Shown here one piece after another: positions 52,389 through 62,215 of a DNA stretch of 64,000 nt (its first letter is position 1; each line of letters starts with the position of its first letter). The notes below the pieces were generated by a model. The model was given only the letters and a program-made list of their open reading frames with translations, had not been told where the DNA came from and ran no database searches. A program made the translations under genes and the position numbers. The DNA comes from Marinimicrobium agarilyticum DSM 16975 (lineage in GTDB: Bacteria; Pseudomonadota; Gammaproteobacteria; Pseudomonadales; Cellvibrionaceae), in the NCBI RefSeq assembly GCF_000423345.1, contig NZ_AUHU01000007.1:62001-126000 (forward strand), given 5' to 3'.

Positions 52389-52856
52389 TTAATGATGGGG
52401 ACGATCAAAGACGCTGACGGCGAACGCCTTCACCGGCACCTCTACGCCACCATCGAAGATCAGGGTTAAGTGTAGCGGGTCTCCGGTGCGGGGACGCCGA
52501 TCAAGGTCGAATAACATGACGTGATGGCCACCGGACTTAAACCGAAGCGTCCCCTGAGCCGGCACCGTGACGGACTCCACCGGACGCATCCGCATCATAC
52601 CGTCCACCATTTGATGACTGTGAATTTCCGCCCGTTGGGCAAACGCTGCCTTTACTCCTGTCAGGGTCATCGGCTTGTCTGAACTATTGCGCAACAGAAA
52701 GTAGGCAGAGGTCAGGTTTTTGCCCGGTAACGGAACCCGAACCGTAGCGTCGACCACCTCAATGGAGGCCGGAGCCTGAGCCTGAACCGGCATCAGCACC
52801 CCCAACGTCAAAAAGCAGGGGGCGAGCAGACGAAACATCCAGCGGATTGACATCAT
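52389..52856 (-). CDS. Periplasmic copper chaperone PCu(A)C
   Basis: A 155-residue exported protein with a signal peptide (about 1-27, VQAQA). It carries the PCu(A)C copper-binding pattern: an H-x-M element in EIHSHQMVDGMMRM and the downstream HHVML. PCu(A)C proteins deliver Cu(I) to the CuA site of cytochrome oxidase. ATG 52856 follows AGGAG at ideal spacing. A histidine pair ends the protein. DsbD, encoded 1 kb away, may supply reducing power for such metal sites (inference). Confidence 0.9.
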   Translation of the reverse strand: MMSIRWMFRLLAPCFLTLGVLMPVQAQAPASIEVVDATVRVPLPGKNLTSAYFLLRNSSDKPMTLTGVKAAFAQRAEIHSHQMVDGMMRMRPVESVTVPAQGTLRFKSGGHHVMLFDLDRRPRTGDPLHLTLIFDGGVEVPVKAFAVSVFDRPHH

Positions 52857-52907
52857 TCTTTCTCCTTTCGCGGTCACCATTTCCGGTCACCATAATTGGG
52901 ATAGCAG

Positions 52908-53666
52908 TCACAGGGGCGATTGCAGCTCAATGCGGGGCGGCGATCCGAGCTTGATATCCCCCCGAAGCACGTAATCAGAAACGCCGTCCCGCATCTGCTG
53001 GTAGACCCAACGGCCTTCAGCATCGGTGCGGGTGACAATCAACACGAACTTTCCCGACTCTTTGACCCGCTGAGCCAGGGAGTGCAAGTCGGCCACCAGC
53101 GAGTCCGCCCGCTGGCTCAGCAGTGTAGGGTCGAGAGAAATGGTACGTCCCTTTTCTACCATTGCCTCGGCACTCACCATTCGTTCACGCTGAGTCTGCA
53201 GGCTTTGCCGAAGCTCCTCTACCAACGGGTTGCCCGGATCAACGGTCTCCGCCAGCTCCAGGTAGCCCCGCGCCTGGGTCAGGGCGCTGCGCGCCGCCGC
53301 GGAGCGGGCCAAGTCGAGATACCGCAGGGCGATAGCCTGAAGCCCGGTAATCGCGCGGGTATTGTCAGCATCGTACAGCAGTACCGCCCGGTAGCGGTCA
53401 TGGGCATTATCCGCCAGTGGAGACAGCAAGCGGTCATTGGCCAGAGCCCTGTCGGCCTGCTCCAGCCACTGCTCGACCTTCTCTTCCCGGGTTTGCGCAG
53501 GCGCGGGCTCTGAGGCGGGCACCTCGGTGGTGAGGGCCTCTGGCTCGTCGGGCTCTGGAACGGGCGGTTCGGTGGCGCAAGCACACAACAAAAAACCGGC
53601 CGCCACCAAGCGGGTCGCTGTCCACCCGTGCGTCGCGCGCCCGGGTGTTACAAGGTATCGCATCAT
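52908..53666 (-). CDS. Lipoprotein with helical repeats, unknown function
   Basis: A 252-residue lipoprotein (lipobox FLLCAC), then a Pro/Glu-rich linker, TPR-like helices (about 60-165) and a compact C-terminal domain with alternating strands (GKFVLIVTRTDAEGRWVYQQM). I do not recognise a named family. ATG 53666 gives a proper signal peptide; an extension upstream in frame to 53816 would bury the signal and is rejected. It is divergent from dsbD. Confidence 0.75.
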   Translation of the reverse strand: MMRYLVTPGRATHGWTATRLVAAGFLLCACATEPPVPEPDEPEALTTEVPASEPAPAQTREEKVEQWLEQADRALANDRLLSPLADNAHDRYRAVLLYDADNTRAITGLQAIALRYLDLARSAAARSALTQARGYLELAETVDPGNPLVEELRQSLQTQRERMVSAEAMVEKGRTISLDPTLLSQRADSLVADLHSLAQRVKESGKFVLIVTRTDAEGRWVYQQMRDGVSDYVLRGDIKLGSPPRIELQSPL

Positions 53667-53903
53667 AATGGTTGTCAGTGGTCCCACTTTATTCGTTATT
53701 CGGGTGCCACGCTCCAGCCAGCCATCATTCAGAGAGCCAGTTGGCAGTTTTTGGCACCCTATCACGCTACACTGGCACCCAATCCGCCGCGCCGACGAAC
53801 GATGTCGGCGGCGCAAGGTCCCAGCGAGGCCGCGCTGTTTACGCGGAATTCATGATACTCTTTTGGCAATGATAACGTCACCCAACCCGGATTGAATCGG
53901 CAC

Positions 53904-55694
53904 ATGCTTGCTCAACGCTTATTGACACCATTTCGCCTGGCCTTTGCATTAATCCTCCTAGTAGCCTGGAATCCGCTATCCGCTCAAGATCTGCTGGGCG
54001 GTCAAAGCGACAGTGGCCAGAGCCTGCTGGGCGGAAATGATGAGTTTCTCCCGGTCACCGAAGCCTTTCAGCTCGAGACCTATTACAACGATGACGAATT
54101 GGTACTGCGCTGGGAGATCGCCCCTGAATATTACCTCTATAAGGCGCATTTCGGATTCAGTGCAAACCCCAAACCCGAGGGTTTCAACCCCACACTGAGT
54201 GACAATACCGTCGAAAAGTATGACGAGTATTTCGAAAAGGACATGGCGGTCTACTATGGCGATGCCACCGTCCGGGCCGCCATTCCCGGGGACGCTGCCC
54301 CCTTCGTGCTCGCGGTGGAGTCGCAGGGCTGCGCCGACGCGGGCTTGTGCTACCCCCCTCAGACGGACTATCTGCGCATCGACCCCTCAAACGGCACGGT
54401 CGGCGTCACTTCCGCGCCGCCACCCGGTGGCGCGGCGAGCGGCAATGGAGACCCGACGTCGACGCCCAGCTCCCAGCCCCCCACCTGGCTCCCCTACGCG
54501 CTCGGGCTGGCGCTGCTCGGTGGCATCATCCTGAACCTGATGCCCTGCGTGTTTCCGGTGCTCTCCATTAAGGTGATGAGTCTGGCCCAGGCCGACCGGA
54601 ATCGCATGGGATTGCACGGCTGGGCTTATACCGCGGGCATCATCGCCTGCTTTCTTTTGTTCGGTCTGGCACTGCTGGTCGCCCGGGCGGGCGGAGAGGC
54701 GATTGGTTGGGGCTTCCAGCTACAGTCCCCACTGCTGATCGCCGCCCTGGCTTACCTGTTTTTTGTGATGGGCCTCAGTCTCTCCGGGCTGGTCACCATC
54801 GGCACTCGTTGGATGGGTGTGGGCCAGAATCTGACGCAAAGCAGCGGGCTCGGCGGCTCTTTCTTTACCGGCGTTCTGGCCGCGGTGGTGGCCAGCCCCT
54901 GCACGGCTCCCTTTATGGGGGCGGCGCTCGGCTTCGCCCTGACCCAACCGGCCGTGATCAGCCTGAGCATTTTCGTGGCGCTGGGGCTGGGTATGGCCTT
55001 ACCTCTGCTGGCCCTTTGCTATATTCCCGCGCTGGTGCGCCACCTGCCCCGGCCGGGTCCGTGGATGGATACGCTGAAACAACTGCTGGCCTTTCCGTTA
55101 TACCTGACCGCCGTGTGGTTGCTCTGGGTCCTGGGTCGCCAGGCGGGCGCCAACGCCGTCGCGGCGGTGGGCGTGGGCGCCGTGGCCATTGCGTTCGCCG
55201 GTTGGCTGCTGACCCGCCAGCCGCAATCGTCAATCGGGCGCTGGAGTCGCTACAGTCTGGTGGCGCTGGCTTGGGTCGCTGCTTTGATTCTGCCCTGGCA
55301 AACACTGAATTCAACCGGAGAGGACAGCCTGTGGGAACCCTATTCCGCCAGCCGACTGGCGGAATTGCGACGCCGGGGCGAACCGGTCTTCATCAATCTT
55401 ACCGCCGACTGGTGCGTGACGTGTTTGGCCAACGAAAAAGTCACCTTGGGCACCGATGATGTGGAAGCCGCCTTCGACCGTCTGGGTATTACCGCCCTGA
55501 AAGGCGACTGGACCCGCCGGGACCCGACCATTACCGCTTTGCTGGAGGAGTATGGCCGAAGTGGCGTCCCGCTCTACCTTTGGTTTCCCGCCGACCACCG
55601 TGGCCCCGGAATCGTCTTACCGCAAATTTTGCGCAAAGACAGCCTTCTCGCCACTCTGGAAAACCCGAAAACCTCACAATTGAACCAAAATTGA
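53904..55694 (+). CDS. dsbD: Protein-disulfide reductase DsbD
   Basis: DsbD carries electrons from cytoplasmic thioredoxin across the inner membrane to DsbC, DsbG and CcmG. The 596-residue product shows all three parts: an N-terminal alpha domain with C143 and C149 (QGCADAGLC), a transmembrane beta domain with C215 (LMPCVFPVL) and C333 (ASPCTAPF), and a C-terminal thioredoxin-like gamma domain with C504-VT-C507. All six redox cysteines are intact. A signal peptide ends near residue 27. The ATG at 53904 is preferred to a TTG at 53892. Confidence 0.95.
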   Translation: MLAQRLLTPFRLAFALILLVAWNPLSAQDLLGGQSDSGQSLLGGNDEFLPVTEAFQLETYYNDDELVLRWEIAPEYYLYKAHFGFSANPKPEGFNPTLSDNTVEKYDEYFEKDMAVYYGDATVRAAIPGDAAPFVLAVESQGCADAGLCYPPQTDYLRIDPSNGTVGVTSAPPPGGAASGNGDPTSTPSSQPPTWLPYALGLALLGGIILNLMPCVFPVLSIKVMSLAQADRNRMGLHGWAYTAGIIACFLLFGLALLVARAGGEAIGWGFQLQSPLLIAALAYLFFVMGLSLSGLVTIGTRWMGVGQNLTQSSGLGGSFFTGVLAAVVASPCTAPFMGAALGFALTQPAVISLSIFVALGLGMALPLLALCYIPALVRHLPRPGPWMDTLKQLLAFPLYLTAVWLLWVLGRQAGANAVAAVGVGAVAIAFAGWLLTRQPQSSIGRWSRYSLVALAWVAALILPWQTLNSTGEDSLWEPYSASRLAELRRRGEPVFINLTADWCVTCLANEKVTLGTDDVEAAFDRLGITALKGDWTRRDPTITALLEEYGRSGVPLYLWFPADHRGPGIVLPQILRKDSLLATLENPKTSQLNQN

Positions 55695-55980
55695 AGACGA
55701 TCGGGACTTTTACAAGAAAGTTGAGGCATCCTCTGCTATCTTGTATCAAAATCGCCGCGTTTGTCGCTCAAAATGACCGACAAATGCCATTTGCGTTGTG
55801 GTAAACGCATCTTCCTTCCGGATATCAGGGCGAACGTCTGCCATCTTGTCGCCATATGGGGACAATTTGGCAAAAACTCGGTTAGACCGTGGACACTGTT
55901 GCTTTTTTGCGGCAAACTCGCCCCCATAACGTGCTCACGACAAGGCAGCGCTCGACACGTCGCAGCAAAACGGGATTGAT
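55695..55980 (+). promoter_or_regulatory. Spacer before aroQ with a candidate promoter
   Basis: A 286-bp AT-richer gap. TTGAGG (55721-55726), 17 nt and TATCAA (55744-55749) form a candidate sigma-70 promoter. A dyad CAAAT-GCC-ATTTG lies at about 55784-55796. The leader to aroQ would be more than 200 nt. No gene is evident. Confidence 0.4.
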
Positions 55981-56427
55981 ATGGCAACCATTCTGGTTTT
56001 ACACGGCCCCAACCTGAACCTGCTCGGACACCGCGAGCCTGGCATTTATGGGGCCCAGAGCCTGGACACCATCAATCAGGCCCTGACTGAGCAATGCCGC
56101 AGCGCCGGCCACCACTTATTGACGCTGCAAAGCAACGCCGAATACGAGTTGATCGAGCGAATCCACGACGCCCGCCACGAGGGAGTGGATTTCATCCTGA
56201 TCAACCCGGCCGCCTTCACGCACACCAGCGTGGCACTGCGGGACGCGCTGCTCGGCGTAGCCATTCCCTTTATCGAAGTTCACTTGTCGAATGTGCACGC
56301 CCGAGAGCCGTTTCGGCAACACTCGTATTTTTCCGACGTCGCCCGCGGCGTCATTTGTGGCTTCGGCCCACAAAGTTATGAATTGGCGCTGGCAGCGGCC
56401 ATCCGTCAACTTGAGCAGACACAGTAA
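55981..56427 (+). CDS. aroQ: Type II 3-dehydroquinate dehydratase
   Basis: AroQ dehydrates 3-dehydroquinate in the shikimate pathway. The 148-residue protein has the typical pattern [20 protein letters not shown] (with the catalytic Tyr), [31 protein letters not shown] with the catalytic His, and GVICGFG. It stands just upstream of accBC, a gene order found in Pseudomonas and its relatives. Confidence 0.97.
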   Translation: MATILVLHGPNLNLLGHREPGIYGAQSLDTINQALTEQCRSAGHHLLTLQSNAEYELIERIHDARHEGVDFILINPAAFTHTSVALRDALLGVAIPFIEVHLSNVHAREPFRQHSYFSDVARGVICGFGPQSYELALAAAIRQLEQTQ

Positions 56428-56448
56428 CCGCACCCCGGCAGGGTGCGG
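56428..56448 (+). terminator. Stem-loop between aroQ and accB
   Basis: A perfect 8-bp GC stem (CCGCACCC/GGGTGCGG) with a 5-nt loop right after the aroQ stop. There is no T-run, so it may be a weak terminator or processing site. Confidence 0.4.
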
Positions 56449-56484
56449 CTCCACCATTCATCCGTTGCTTTAAGAGAGGCCCCA

Positions 56485-56952
56485 ATGGATATTCGCAAAG
56501 TCAAAAAACTCATCGAATTGCTTGAAGAGTCGGATATCGGCGAGCTGGAAATCAAAGAGGGCGAAGAGTCCGTCCGCATCAGCCGCAACAATCCCCACGC
56601 CCAGTACTACGCCACAACAGCGGCGCCTGCGCCTGCCGCCCCGGCAGCTCCTGCCCCGGCTCCAGCCGCCAGCGAAGGCGGCGACTCGGCCTCCAGTGCT
56701 CAGGACTCCAGCCCCAGCGGCCACTCGGTCAAATCTCCCATGGTCGGCACTTTCTACCGTTCACCCAGCCCCGGCTCGGCGGCCTTCGTGGAAGTGGGAC
56801 AGCACGTCAAGGTGGGCGATGTCATCTGCATCGTGGAAGCGATGAAAATGATGAACCAAATCGAAGCGGATAAAGCTGGCGTGATCGAAGCCATTCTGGT
56901 GGAAGATGGCGAGCCGGTTGAGTTCGACCAACCCCTGGTCACGATTGTATAA
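56485..56952 (+). CDS. accB: Acetyl-CoA carboxylase biotin carboxyl carrier protein
   Basis: The 155-residue BCCP has the N-terminal dimerisation helix ([18 protein letters not shown]), an Ala/Pro-rich linker (about 44-78) and a biotinyl domain with the biotinylated lysine K121 in EAMKMMN. It carries CO2 from AccC to the carboxyltransferase. GAGAGG precedes the ATG at 56485. The linker is typical in length. Cotranscribed with accC, 23 nt downstream. Confidence 0.97.
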   Translation: MDIRKVKKLIELLEESDIGELEIKEGEESVRISRNNPHAQYYATTAAPAPAAPAAPAPAPAASEGGDSASSAQDSSPSGHSVKSPMVGTFYRSPSPGSAAFVEVGQHVKVGDVICIVEAMKMMNQIEADKAGVIEAILVEDGEPVEFDQPLVTIV

Positions 56953-56975
56953 ATCCAGCACCGAGGATTTGGTTT

Positions 56976-58319
56976 ATGTTTGAGAAAGTGTTAATCGCCA
57001 ACCGCGGCGAGATCGCCCTGCGTATTTTGCGTGCCTGCAAAGAGATGGGCATCAAGACCGTCGCCGTTCATTCCGTGATCGATCGCGACCTGAAGCATGT
57101 GCGCCTGGCGGATGAGTCGGTCTGTATTGGTCCGAACCCCTCTCCCCAGAGCTACCTGAACATTCCCGCGATCATCAGCGCGATGGAAGTCACCGATTCA
57201 GTGGCCGTCCACCCGGGCTACGGTTTTCTGGCCGAAAACGCCGATTTCGCCGAGCAGGTTCAGAAAAGCGGTTTTGTCTTCATCGGCCCCGACCCGGATA
57301 CCATTCGCATGATGGGCGACAAAGTCGCCGCCATCGCCGCCATGAAAAAGGCCGGCGTACCGACGGTGCCAGGCTCCGATGGCCCGCTGCCCTCGCACGA
57401 TCGGGAGCGCTGCCAGGAAATTGGTCGCCAGGTCGGTTACCCGGTGATCATCAAAGCCGCCGCCGGTGGCGGCGGCCGCGGTATGCGCGTGGTGCATACC
57501 GAAGCGTCTCTGATGAACTCCATCCATATCACCCAGAATGAGGCAAAATCCGCCTTTGGTGACGATACCGTGTATATGGAGAAGTTCTTGCAGAATCCCC
57601 GCCACGTGGAGATTCAGGTCCTCTCCGACGGCCAGGGCAATGCCATTCACCTGGGCGACCGGGACTGCTCTCTGCAGCGCCGCCACCAGAAAGTGATTGA
57701 GGAGGCGCCGGCGCCGGGCATTCCGGACGATGTCCGCCAATCGACCGCCGAAGCCTGCGTTCAGGCCTGTATCAACATGAAATACAAGGGCGCCGGTACC
57801 TTTGAATTTCTGTACGAAAACGGCGAATTTTTCTTCATCGAGATGAATACCCGAATTCAGGTAGAGCACCCGGTGTCAGAGATGGTGACCGGTATCGACA
57901 TCATCAAAGAGCAGATTCGTGTCTGCTCCGGTCAAAAGCTCTCCATCAAGCAGGAAGATGTAATCATCCGTGGCCACTCTTTCGAGTGCCGCCTGAACGC
58001 CGAGGACCCGAAGACCTTTATGCCCTGCCCCGGCAAGGTCAAGAACTTCCACCCCCCCGGCGGGCTGGGCGTTCGGGTGGACTCTCACCTGTACAGTGGC
58101 TACACGGTGCCACCGAATTACGATTCGATGATTGCCAAAATCATCACCTACGGCGAAACCCGGGAAGAAGCACTGAACCGGATGCGGCATGCGTTGGATG
58201 AAACCATCATAGACGGCATTCGCACCAACATCTCGCTTCAACAGTGGCTGGTACGGGACGACGAGTTCCGCAAGGGCGGCGTCAACATCCATTACCTGGA
58301 GAAAAAGCTGAACAGCTGA
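56976..58319 (+). CDS. accC: Acetyl-CoA carboxylase biotin carboxylase subunit
   Basis: The 447-residue ATP-grasp enzyme carboxylates biotin on AccB. Visible features are the N-terminal [21 protein letters not shown] region, the glycine-rich [13 protein letters not shown] loop, [19 protein letters not shown] and the catalytic [18 protein letters not shown]. Length and sequence are standard. It is followed 5 nt later by prmA. Confidence 0.98.
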   Translation: MFEKVLIANRGEIALRILRACKEMGIKTVAVHSVIDRDLKHVRLADESVCIGPNPSPQSYLNIPAIISAMEVTDSVAVHPGYGFLAENADFAEQVQKSGFVFIGPDPDTIRMMGDKVAAIAAMKKAGVPTVPGSDGPLPSHDRERCQEIGRQVGYPVIIKAAAGGGGRGMRVVHTEASLMNSIHITQNEAKSAFGDDTVYMEKFLQNPRHVEIQVLSDGQGNAIHLGDRDCSLQRRHQKVIEEAPAPGIPDDVRQSTAEACVQACINMKYKGAGTFEFLYENGEFFFIEMNTRIQVEHPVSEMVTGIDIIKEQIRVCSGQKLSIKQEDVIIRGHSFECRLNAEDPKTFMPCPGKVKNFHPPGGLGVRVDSHLYSGYTVPPNYDSMIAKIITYGETREEALNRMRHALDETIIDGIRTNISLQQWLVRDDEFRKGGVNIHYLEKKLNS

Positions 58320-58324
58320 CCCTC

Positions 58325-59209
58325 ATGCCCTGGCTTCAACTGAAACTGACCACGGACCGAGACCGCGCCGAATCGCTGGAAGATCTGCTTCTGGCGAGCG
58401 GCGCGGTCTCGGTGACCCTGGAGGACAACGCCGACCAGCCCATTCTTGAGCCCGCCCTGGGAGAAACACCGCTGTGGGATCAAGTGCGGCTGACCGGTCT
58501 TTACGACGCCGACATCGACACCGCCGACATCAGTCGACGCTTGAGTCAGGCCCACGGCTCTGACTTACCCGCGCATACCTGGGAGCAGTTGGAGGACAAA
58601 GACTGGGAGCGGGAGTGGATGAGCCACTACCAGGCCATTCGCTGCGGCGAGCGCCTCTGGGTATGCCCCAGCTGGCAGGAGCCACCGGAACCCGACAAGG
58701 TCAACCTGATGCTGGACCCGGGGCTGGCCTTTGGCACCGGCACCCACCCCACCACTTTCTTGTGCTTGCAGTGGCTGGACCAACAACCGGTTGAGGGCCT
58801 GGACCTGGTCGACTACGGTTGCGGCTCCGGTATTCTCGGGGTGGCCGCGCTGTTGCTGGGCGCCCGACGGGTCACGGGTGTCGATATCGATCCTCAGGCC
58901 CTCGTGGCGACTCAGGCCAACGCCAGCCGCAACCGACTGCCCGAAGACGCCATGCCGGTCTTCCTGCCGGAACGCTGCCCGGCGCTGACCGTGGACATCA
59001 TGCTCGCCAACATCCTGGCGGGACCGCTGGTAAAACTGGCCCCTACGCTTCAGGCGAAAACTCGCACTGGTGGAAAAATCTGCCTCTCTGGTATTCTTGC
59101 CAACCAGGCCGAAACCGTGATGGCCGCCTACCGCCCCTGGTTTGACTTCGACCCGGTGGCGGAACGCGATGAGTGGGTGCGCCTGACCGGCACCAAAGTT
59201 CGCGACTGA
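58325..59209 (+). CDS. prmA: Ribosomal protein L11 methyltransferase
   Basis: PrmA trimethylates lysines and the N-terminus of ribosomal protein L11 using SAM. The 294-residue product has the N-terminal substrate-recognition domain and a Rossmann methyltransferase domain with LAFGTGTHPTT, LVDYGCGSGILGVAAL and ANILAGPL. The ATG at 58325 is the family start; an in-frame extension into accC is not supported. Confidence 0.96.
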   Translation: MPWLQLKLTTDRDRAESLEDLLLASGAVSVTLEDNADQPILEPALGETPLWDQVRLTGLYDADIDTADISRRLSQAHGSDLPAHTWEQLEDKDWEREWMSHYQAIRCGERLWVCPSWQEPPEPDKVNLMLDPGLAFGTGTHPTTFLCLQWLDQQPVEGLDLVDYGCGSGILGVAALLLGARRVTGVDIDPQALVATQANASRNRLPEDAMPVFLPERCPALTVDIMLANILAGPLVKLAPTLQAKTRTGGKICLSGILANQAETVMAAYRPWFDFDPVAERDEWVRLTGTKVRD

Positions 59210-59240
59210 GCCGTCTGCACGAGGAGAGACCCCCGAGATC

Positions 59241-60581
59241 ATGGCGCCGACCAAAATGGTGACTCGATGCCCGCAGTGCGGGACATCCTTTCGTATCACG
59301 CCCGCGCAGCTTCAGTCCGCGCGCGGCGCGGTGCGTTGTGGCGCCTGCCTGCATATCTTCAAGGCGAGGGATCACCTGGTGGGGGATCAGGCCCTGGCCA
59401 GCGAGTCCGCTCTGGTGCGCAAGCCGAACCAGCCTGCGAGCCAGCAGCCCGCAAAACCCGGTCGTGCCCCCAAAGCTCCGCAGAAAACCGCAGGTTCTGC
59501 AACGCGCTCCCCGAGGGACACAAGCCCGGGAAAAGGTGCCCCGTCGAAAACCCCAGGTAAGCCCGCGCCCTCCGCCAAGACATCCTCCGGGAAGTCCGCG
59601 CTGCGTTTTGATCAGTCACTGATCGACGAAGAATCCACCCAGATGGATGACGATGACTTCCTGATCAGCGACGACATGGGCGAACCCGGCGCCAGCCAGG
59701 TCGAGGACCCTTTCGGCATTGGCAAGCAAGTGAAAAGCTCCCACTCCCTGTTCGACCGCCGCCCGAAGAAAGAAGAGGAAGAGCACAACGACGAGACCGA
59801 CGAATCCTGGGCCATGAGCCTGCTCGAAGAGGAAGAGGAGCGCAGCGCGGATATCAATGTCACGCCCCGGGAAGATGAGCCTGAGAACGACGCTTCGACG
59901 TTCGAGATGATGGAGCAACCCGAGACCCCTCCCACGCGGGAAGAAGAAGAGGAAGCCCAAATCCGCTTTCACCTGGAAGGGGCGGACGACGAAGACGACT
60001 ATCAGCCGGAACGGCTCAGCGCCCGGGATCCGGAACGCTCCGCCCTGCTGATGAACATCGATCCCGAGCCGGTCGAAATGGATTGGGTACGCAAAAACAA
60101 CCGCGAAAACCGCCGCCGTTGGCTCTGGCCCGGCCTGGCTGCACTGGCAATAGTACTGCTCGTACTACAGGTAGCCTGGCTGCAGTTTGACCGGCTCAGT
60201 CGCCTCGAGCCTTACCGTTCGGTTTACGGCGCAATCTGTCCGCTGGTGGGCTGTGAACTCCCCACCCTGATCGATCGCAGCCAGATTCGCGCCTATAACC
60301 TGGTAGTGCGCAACCACCCGGAGCGAGAGGGCGCACTGATCGTGGATGCCATTCTGCTCAATACCGCGCCGTTCGACCAACCCTTCCCCGACCTGGTGCT
60401 AGAGTTCAGCGAACTGGGCGGCGATACGGTCGCGGCCCGCCAGTTCTCACCCGACGAGTACCTTTCCGGCGAACTGGCCGGACGTGAAATCATGCCGGCC
60501 AACCAGCCCGTGCACCTGACGCTGGAATTGGTGGACCCGGGCGAAGAGGCCGTGAACTACCGGGCCTACATTCCCGAATAG
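59241..60581 (+). CDS. Zinc-ribbon/DUF3426 membrane protein
   Basis: The 446-residue protein starts with an MJ0042-type zinc ribbon (C10, C13, C33, C36). A long, disordered, Pro/Lys- then Glu/Asp-rich linker follows (about 60-285), then one membrane helix (about 293-315) and a C-terminal DUF3426 domain (about 330-446). The predicted topology puts the zinc ribbon in the cytoplasm and DUF3426 in the periplasm. Function is unknown. The prmA-DUF3426-dusB-fis order is conserved in pseudomonads. Confidence 0.9.
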   Translation: MAPTKMVTRCPQCGTSFRITPAQLQSARGAVRCGACLHIFKARDHLVGDQALASESALVRKPNQPASQQPAKPGRAPKAPQKTAGSATRSPRDTSPGKGAPSKTPGKPAPSAKTSSGKSALRFDQSLIDEESTQMDDDDFLISDDMGEPGASQVEDPFGIGKQVKSSHSLFDRRPKKEEEEHNDETDESWAMSLLEEEEERSADINVTPREDEPENDASTFEMMEQPETPPTREEEEEAQIRFHLEGADDEDDYQPERLSARDPERSALLMNIDPEPVEMDWVRKNNRENRRRWLWPGLAALAIVLLVLQVAWLQFDRLSRLEPYRSVYGAICPLVGCELPTLIDRSQIRAYNLVVRNHPEREGALIVDAILLNTAPFDQPFPDLVLEFSELGGDTVAARQFSPDEYLSGELAGREIMPANQPVHLTLELVDPGEEAVNYRAYIPE

Positions 60582-60762
60582 CCCTTTAAATAGAGCGACC
60601 ACTCAATGTCGCTTGCCATAACCTGCGATCAAAAAAACACCAATTTTGCCAATTTGCTCGTTCCCAATCCGTAGGCAAACGGGTATCATGGCGGACCTTT
60701 TCCGGGGCTGTCGGCCAAGGCCGATTATCGGTCAGTGAGAACCTCGTCTAAGGGTGTGTCGC

Positions 60763-61752
60763 GTGTTTCAGATAGGTCCCCATCAGATTGACAGCCAGGT
60801 GATTCTCGCCCCCATGGCGGGTGTGACGGATCGCCCGTTTCGACAGCTCTGTCGGAAACTGGGCGCGGGTCTGGTGGTCTCTGAAATGGTCACTTCGGAC
60901 GCCAGCCTCTGGCAGAGCCGAAAAAGCCGGTTACGACTGGACCACACTGGCGAAGCCGAGCCCATTTCGGTTCAGATCGCCGGGGGCGACGCAAAAATGA
61001 TGGCCGACGCGGCCCGGCTCAACGCCGACAACGGCGCCCAGATTATTGATATCAACATGGGCTGCCCGGCAAAGAAGGTGTGTAAAAAAGCCGCCGGTTC
61101 GGCACTGCTCCGGGACGAACCGCTGGTGGCGGACATTCTTCAGGCGGTGGTGGCTGCGGTGGACCTTCCCGTCACCCTGAAGATCCGCACGGGATGGGAC
61201 CGGGACAGCCGCAACGCCGTGCGCATCGCGCGTATGGCCGAGGACATCGGCATTACCGCTCTCGCCGTTCACGGCAGAACGCGGGCCGACCGCTATCAAG
61301 GCGAGGCGGAGTACGACACCATTGCCGCCGTGGTGGATGCGGTCAGCCTTCCCGTATTCGCCAACGGCGATATCGATACCCCGCTTAAAGCGCGGCAGGT
61401 ACTTGATGAAACCGGCGCCCGGGCCGTCATGGTCGGCCGAGCAGCACAGGGGCGCCCCTGGATTTTTCGGGAAATAGACCATTTTCTCCGGTATGGAGAC
61501 AATGTCCCCGAACCGTCTCTGATTGAGGTCAGAGACATTCTCAGCAGTCACTTGCGCGACCTCTACGGTTTTTACGGCGATTTTATGGGCCCTCGCATCG
61601 CCCGCAAGCACCTGGGCTGGTACTTGCAGACGGTGCCCGGCAGCGAGCACTTCCGCCAGGCTTTCAACCGTATGGATAGCGCTCAAGAACAACACGACAG
61701 CGTTCTGCAGTATTTCGAACAGCTGAAAGCAAGAGAGGATCAAGCGGCATGA
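60763..61752 (+). CDS. dusB: tRNA-dihydrouridine synthase B
   Basis: DusB reduces specific uridines in tRNA using FMN and NADPH. The 329-residue protein has [20 protein letters not shown], the catalytic Cys in [26 protein letters not shown] and [15 protein letters not shown] 60763 is chosen because it matches the family N-terminus and has AAGG upstream; a GTG at 60754 is too close to that site. It overlaps fis by ATGA, as in many gammaproteobacteria. Confidence 0.95.
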   Translation: MFQIGPHQIDSQVILAPMAGVTDRPFRQLCRKLGAGLVVSEMVTSDASLWQSRKSRLRLDHTGEAEPISVQIAGGDAKMMADAARLNADNGAQIIDINMGCPAKKVCKKAAGSALLRDEPLVADILQAVVAAVDLPVTLKIRTGWDRDSRNAVRIARMAEDIGITALAVHGRTRADRYQGEAEYDTIAAVVDAVSLPVFANGDIDTPLKARQVLDETGARAVMVGRAAQGRPWIFREIDHFLRYGDNVPEPSLIEVRDILSSHLRDLYGFYGDFMGPRIARKHLGWYLQTVPGSEHFRQAFNRMDSAQEQHDSVLQYFEQLKAREDQAA

Positions 61753-62102
61753 ACACAGCACAAAACTTTTTGGCCGAAGCCCCCATGGAAGAACCCGGCC
61801 AGACCCAGAATCTGACTCAAAACCAGGATCTGACCCAGGGCCCGAACCTGACTCAAGGCCAACCTCTGACTCAAGGAAAATCCCTGCGCGGCTGCGTAGA
61901 GCAGGCCATGGAGAACTACTTTCAAAACCTCGACGGCCAGCCCGTCAGCGACGTGTACACCATGGTCATGGCGGAAGTAGAAGCCCCCATGCTCGAAATC
62001 GTTTTAAAATACACGCGCCACAACCAGACCCGCGCTGCCCAGGTTCTGGGCTTGAACCGCGGCACTCTGCGCAAAAAGCTCAAGCAGTACGACCTGCTCT
62101 GA
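61749..62102 (+). CDS. fis: DNA-binding protein Fis with extended, repetitive N-terminus
   Basis: Fis is a nucleoid-associated dimer that bends DNA and controls growth-phase genes. The C-terminal 70 residues are standard: [19 protein letters not shown], then the helix-turn-helix [23 protein letters not shown]. The 117-residue total exceeds the usual length of about 98. The extra residues are four copies of a six-residue repeat ([24 protein letters not shown]; residues 21-44) encoded by 18-bp DNA repeats. The start overlaps the dusB stop (ATGA), which ties fis translation to dusB. Confidence 0.95.
   Translation: MNTAQNFLAEAPMEEPGQTQNLTQNQDLTQGPNLTQGQPLTQGKSLRGCVEQAMENYFQNLDGQPVSDVYTMVMAEVEAPMLEIVLKYTRHNQTRAAQVLGLNRGTLRKKLKQYDLL
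61809..61880 (+). repeat. Four 18-bp tandem repeats inside fis
   Basis: Units start at 61809, 61827, 61845 and 61863, each containing CTGAC-T/C-CA-A/G. They keep the reading frame and encode a Gln/Thr-rich extension. Confidence 0.85.
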
Positions 62103-62123
62103 CCGAGCAAACCCGAATTACGA

Positions 62124-62148
62124 GGGGGTGGTATCAGCCACCCCCTTT
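62124..62148 (+). terminator. Terminator after fis
   Basis: An 8-bp stem (GGGGGTGG/CCACCCCC) with a 6-nt loop and a short T-run lies 22 nt after the fis stop. Confidence 0.8.
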
Positions 62149-62215
62149 GCATTTGTACCGCCATCCATTTTTAACCAGACACTTTTGAACAGGCACTGGG
62201 GGAAACTCGCCAACC

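Noticed and set aside
53667-53816. N-terminal extension of the lipoprotein at 52908
   Set aside because: It would place 50 unrelated residues before a proper signal peptide and lipobox.
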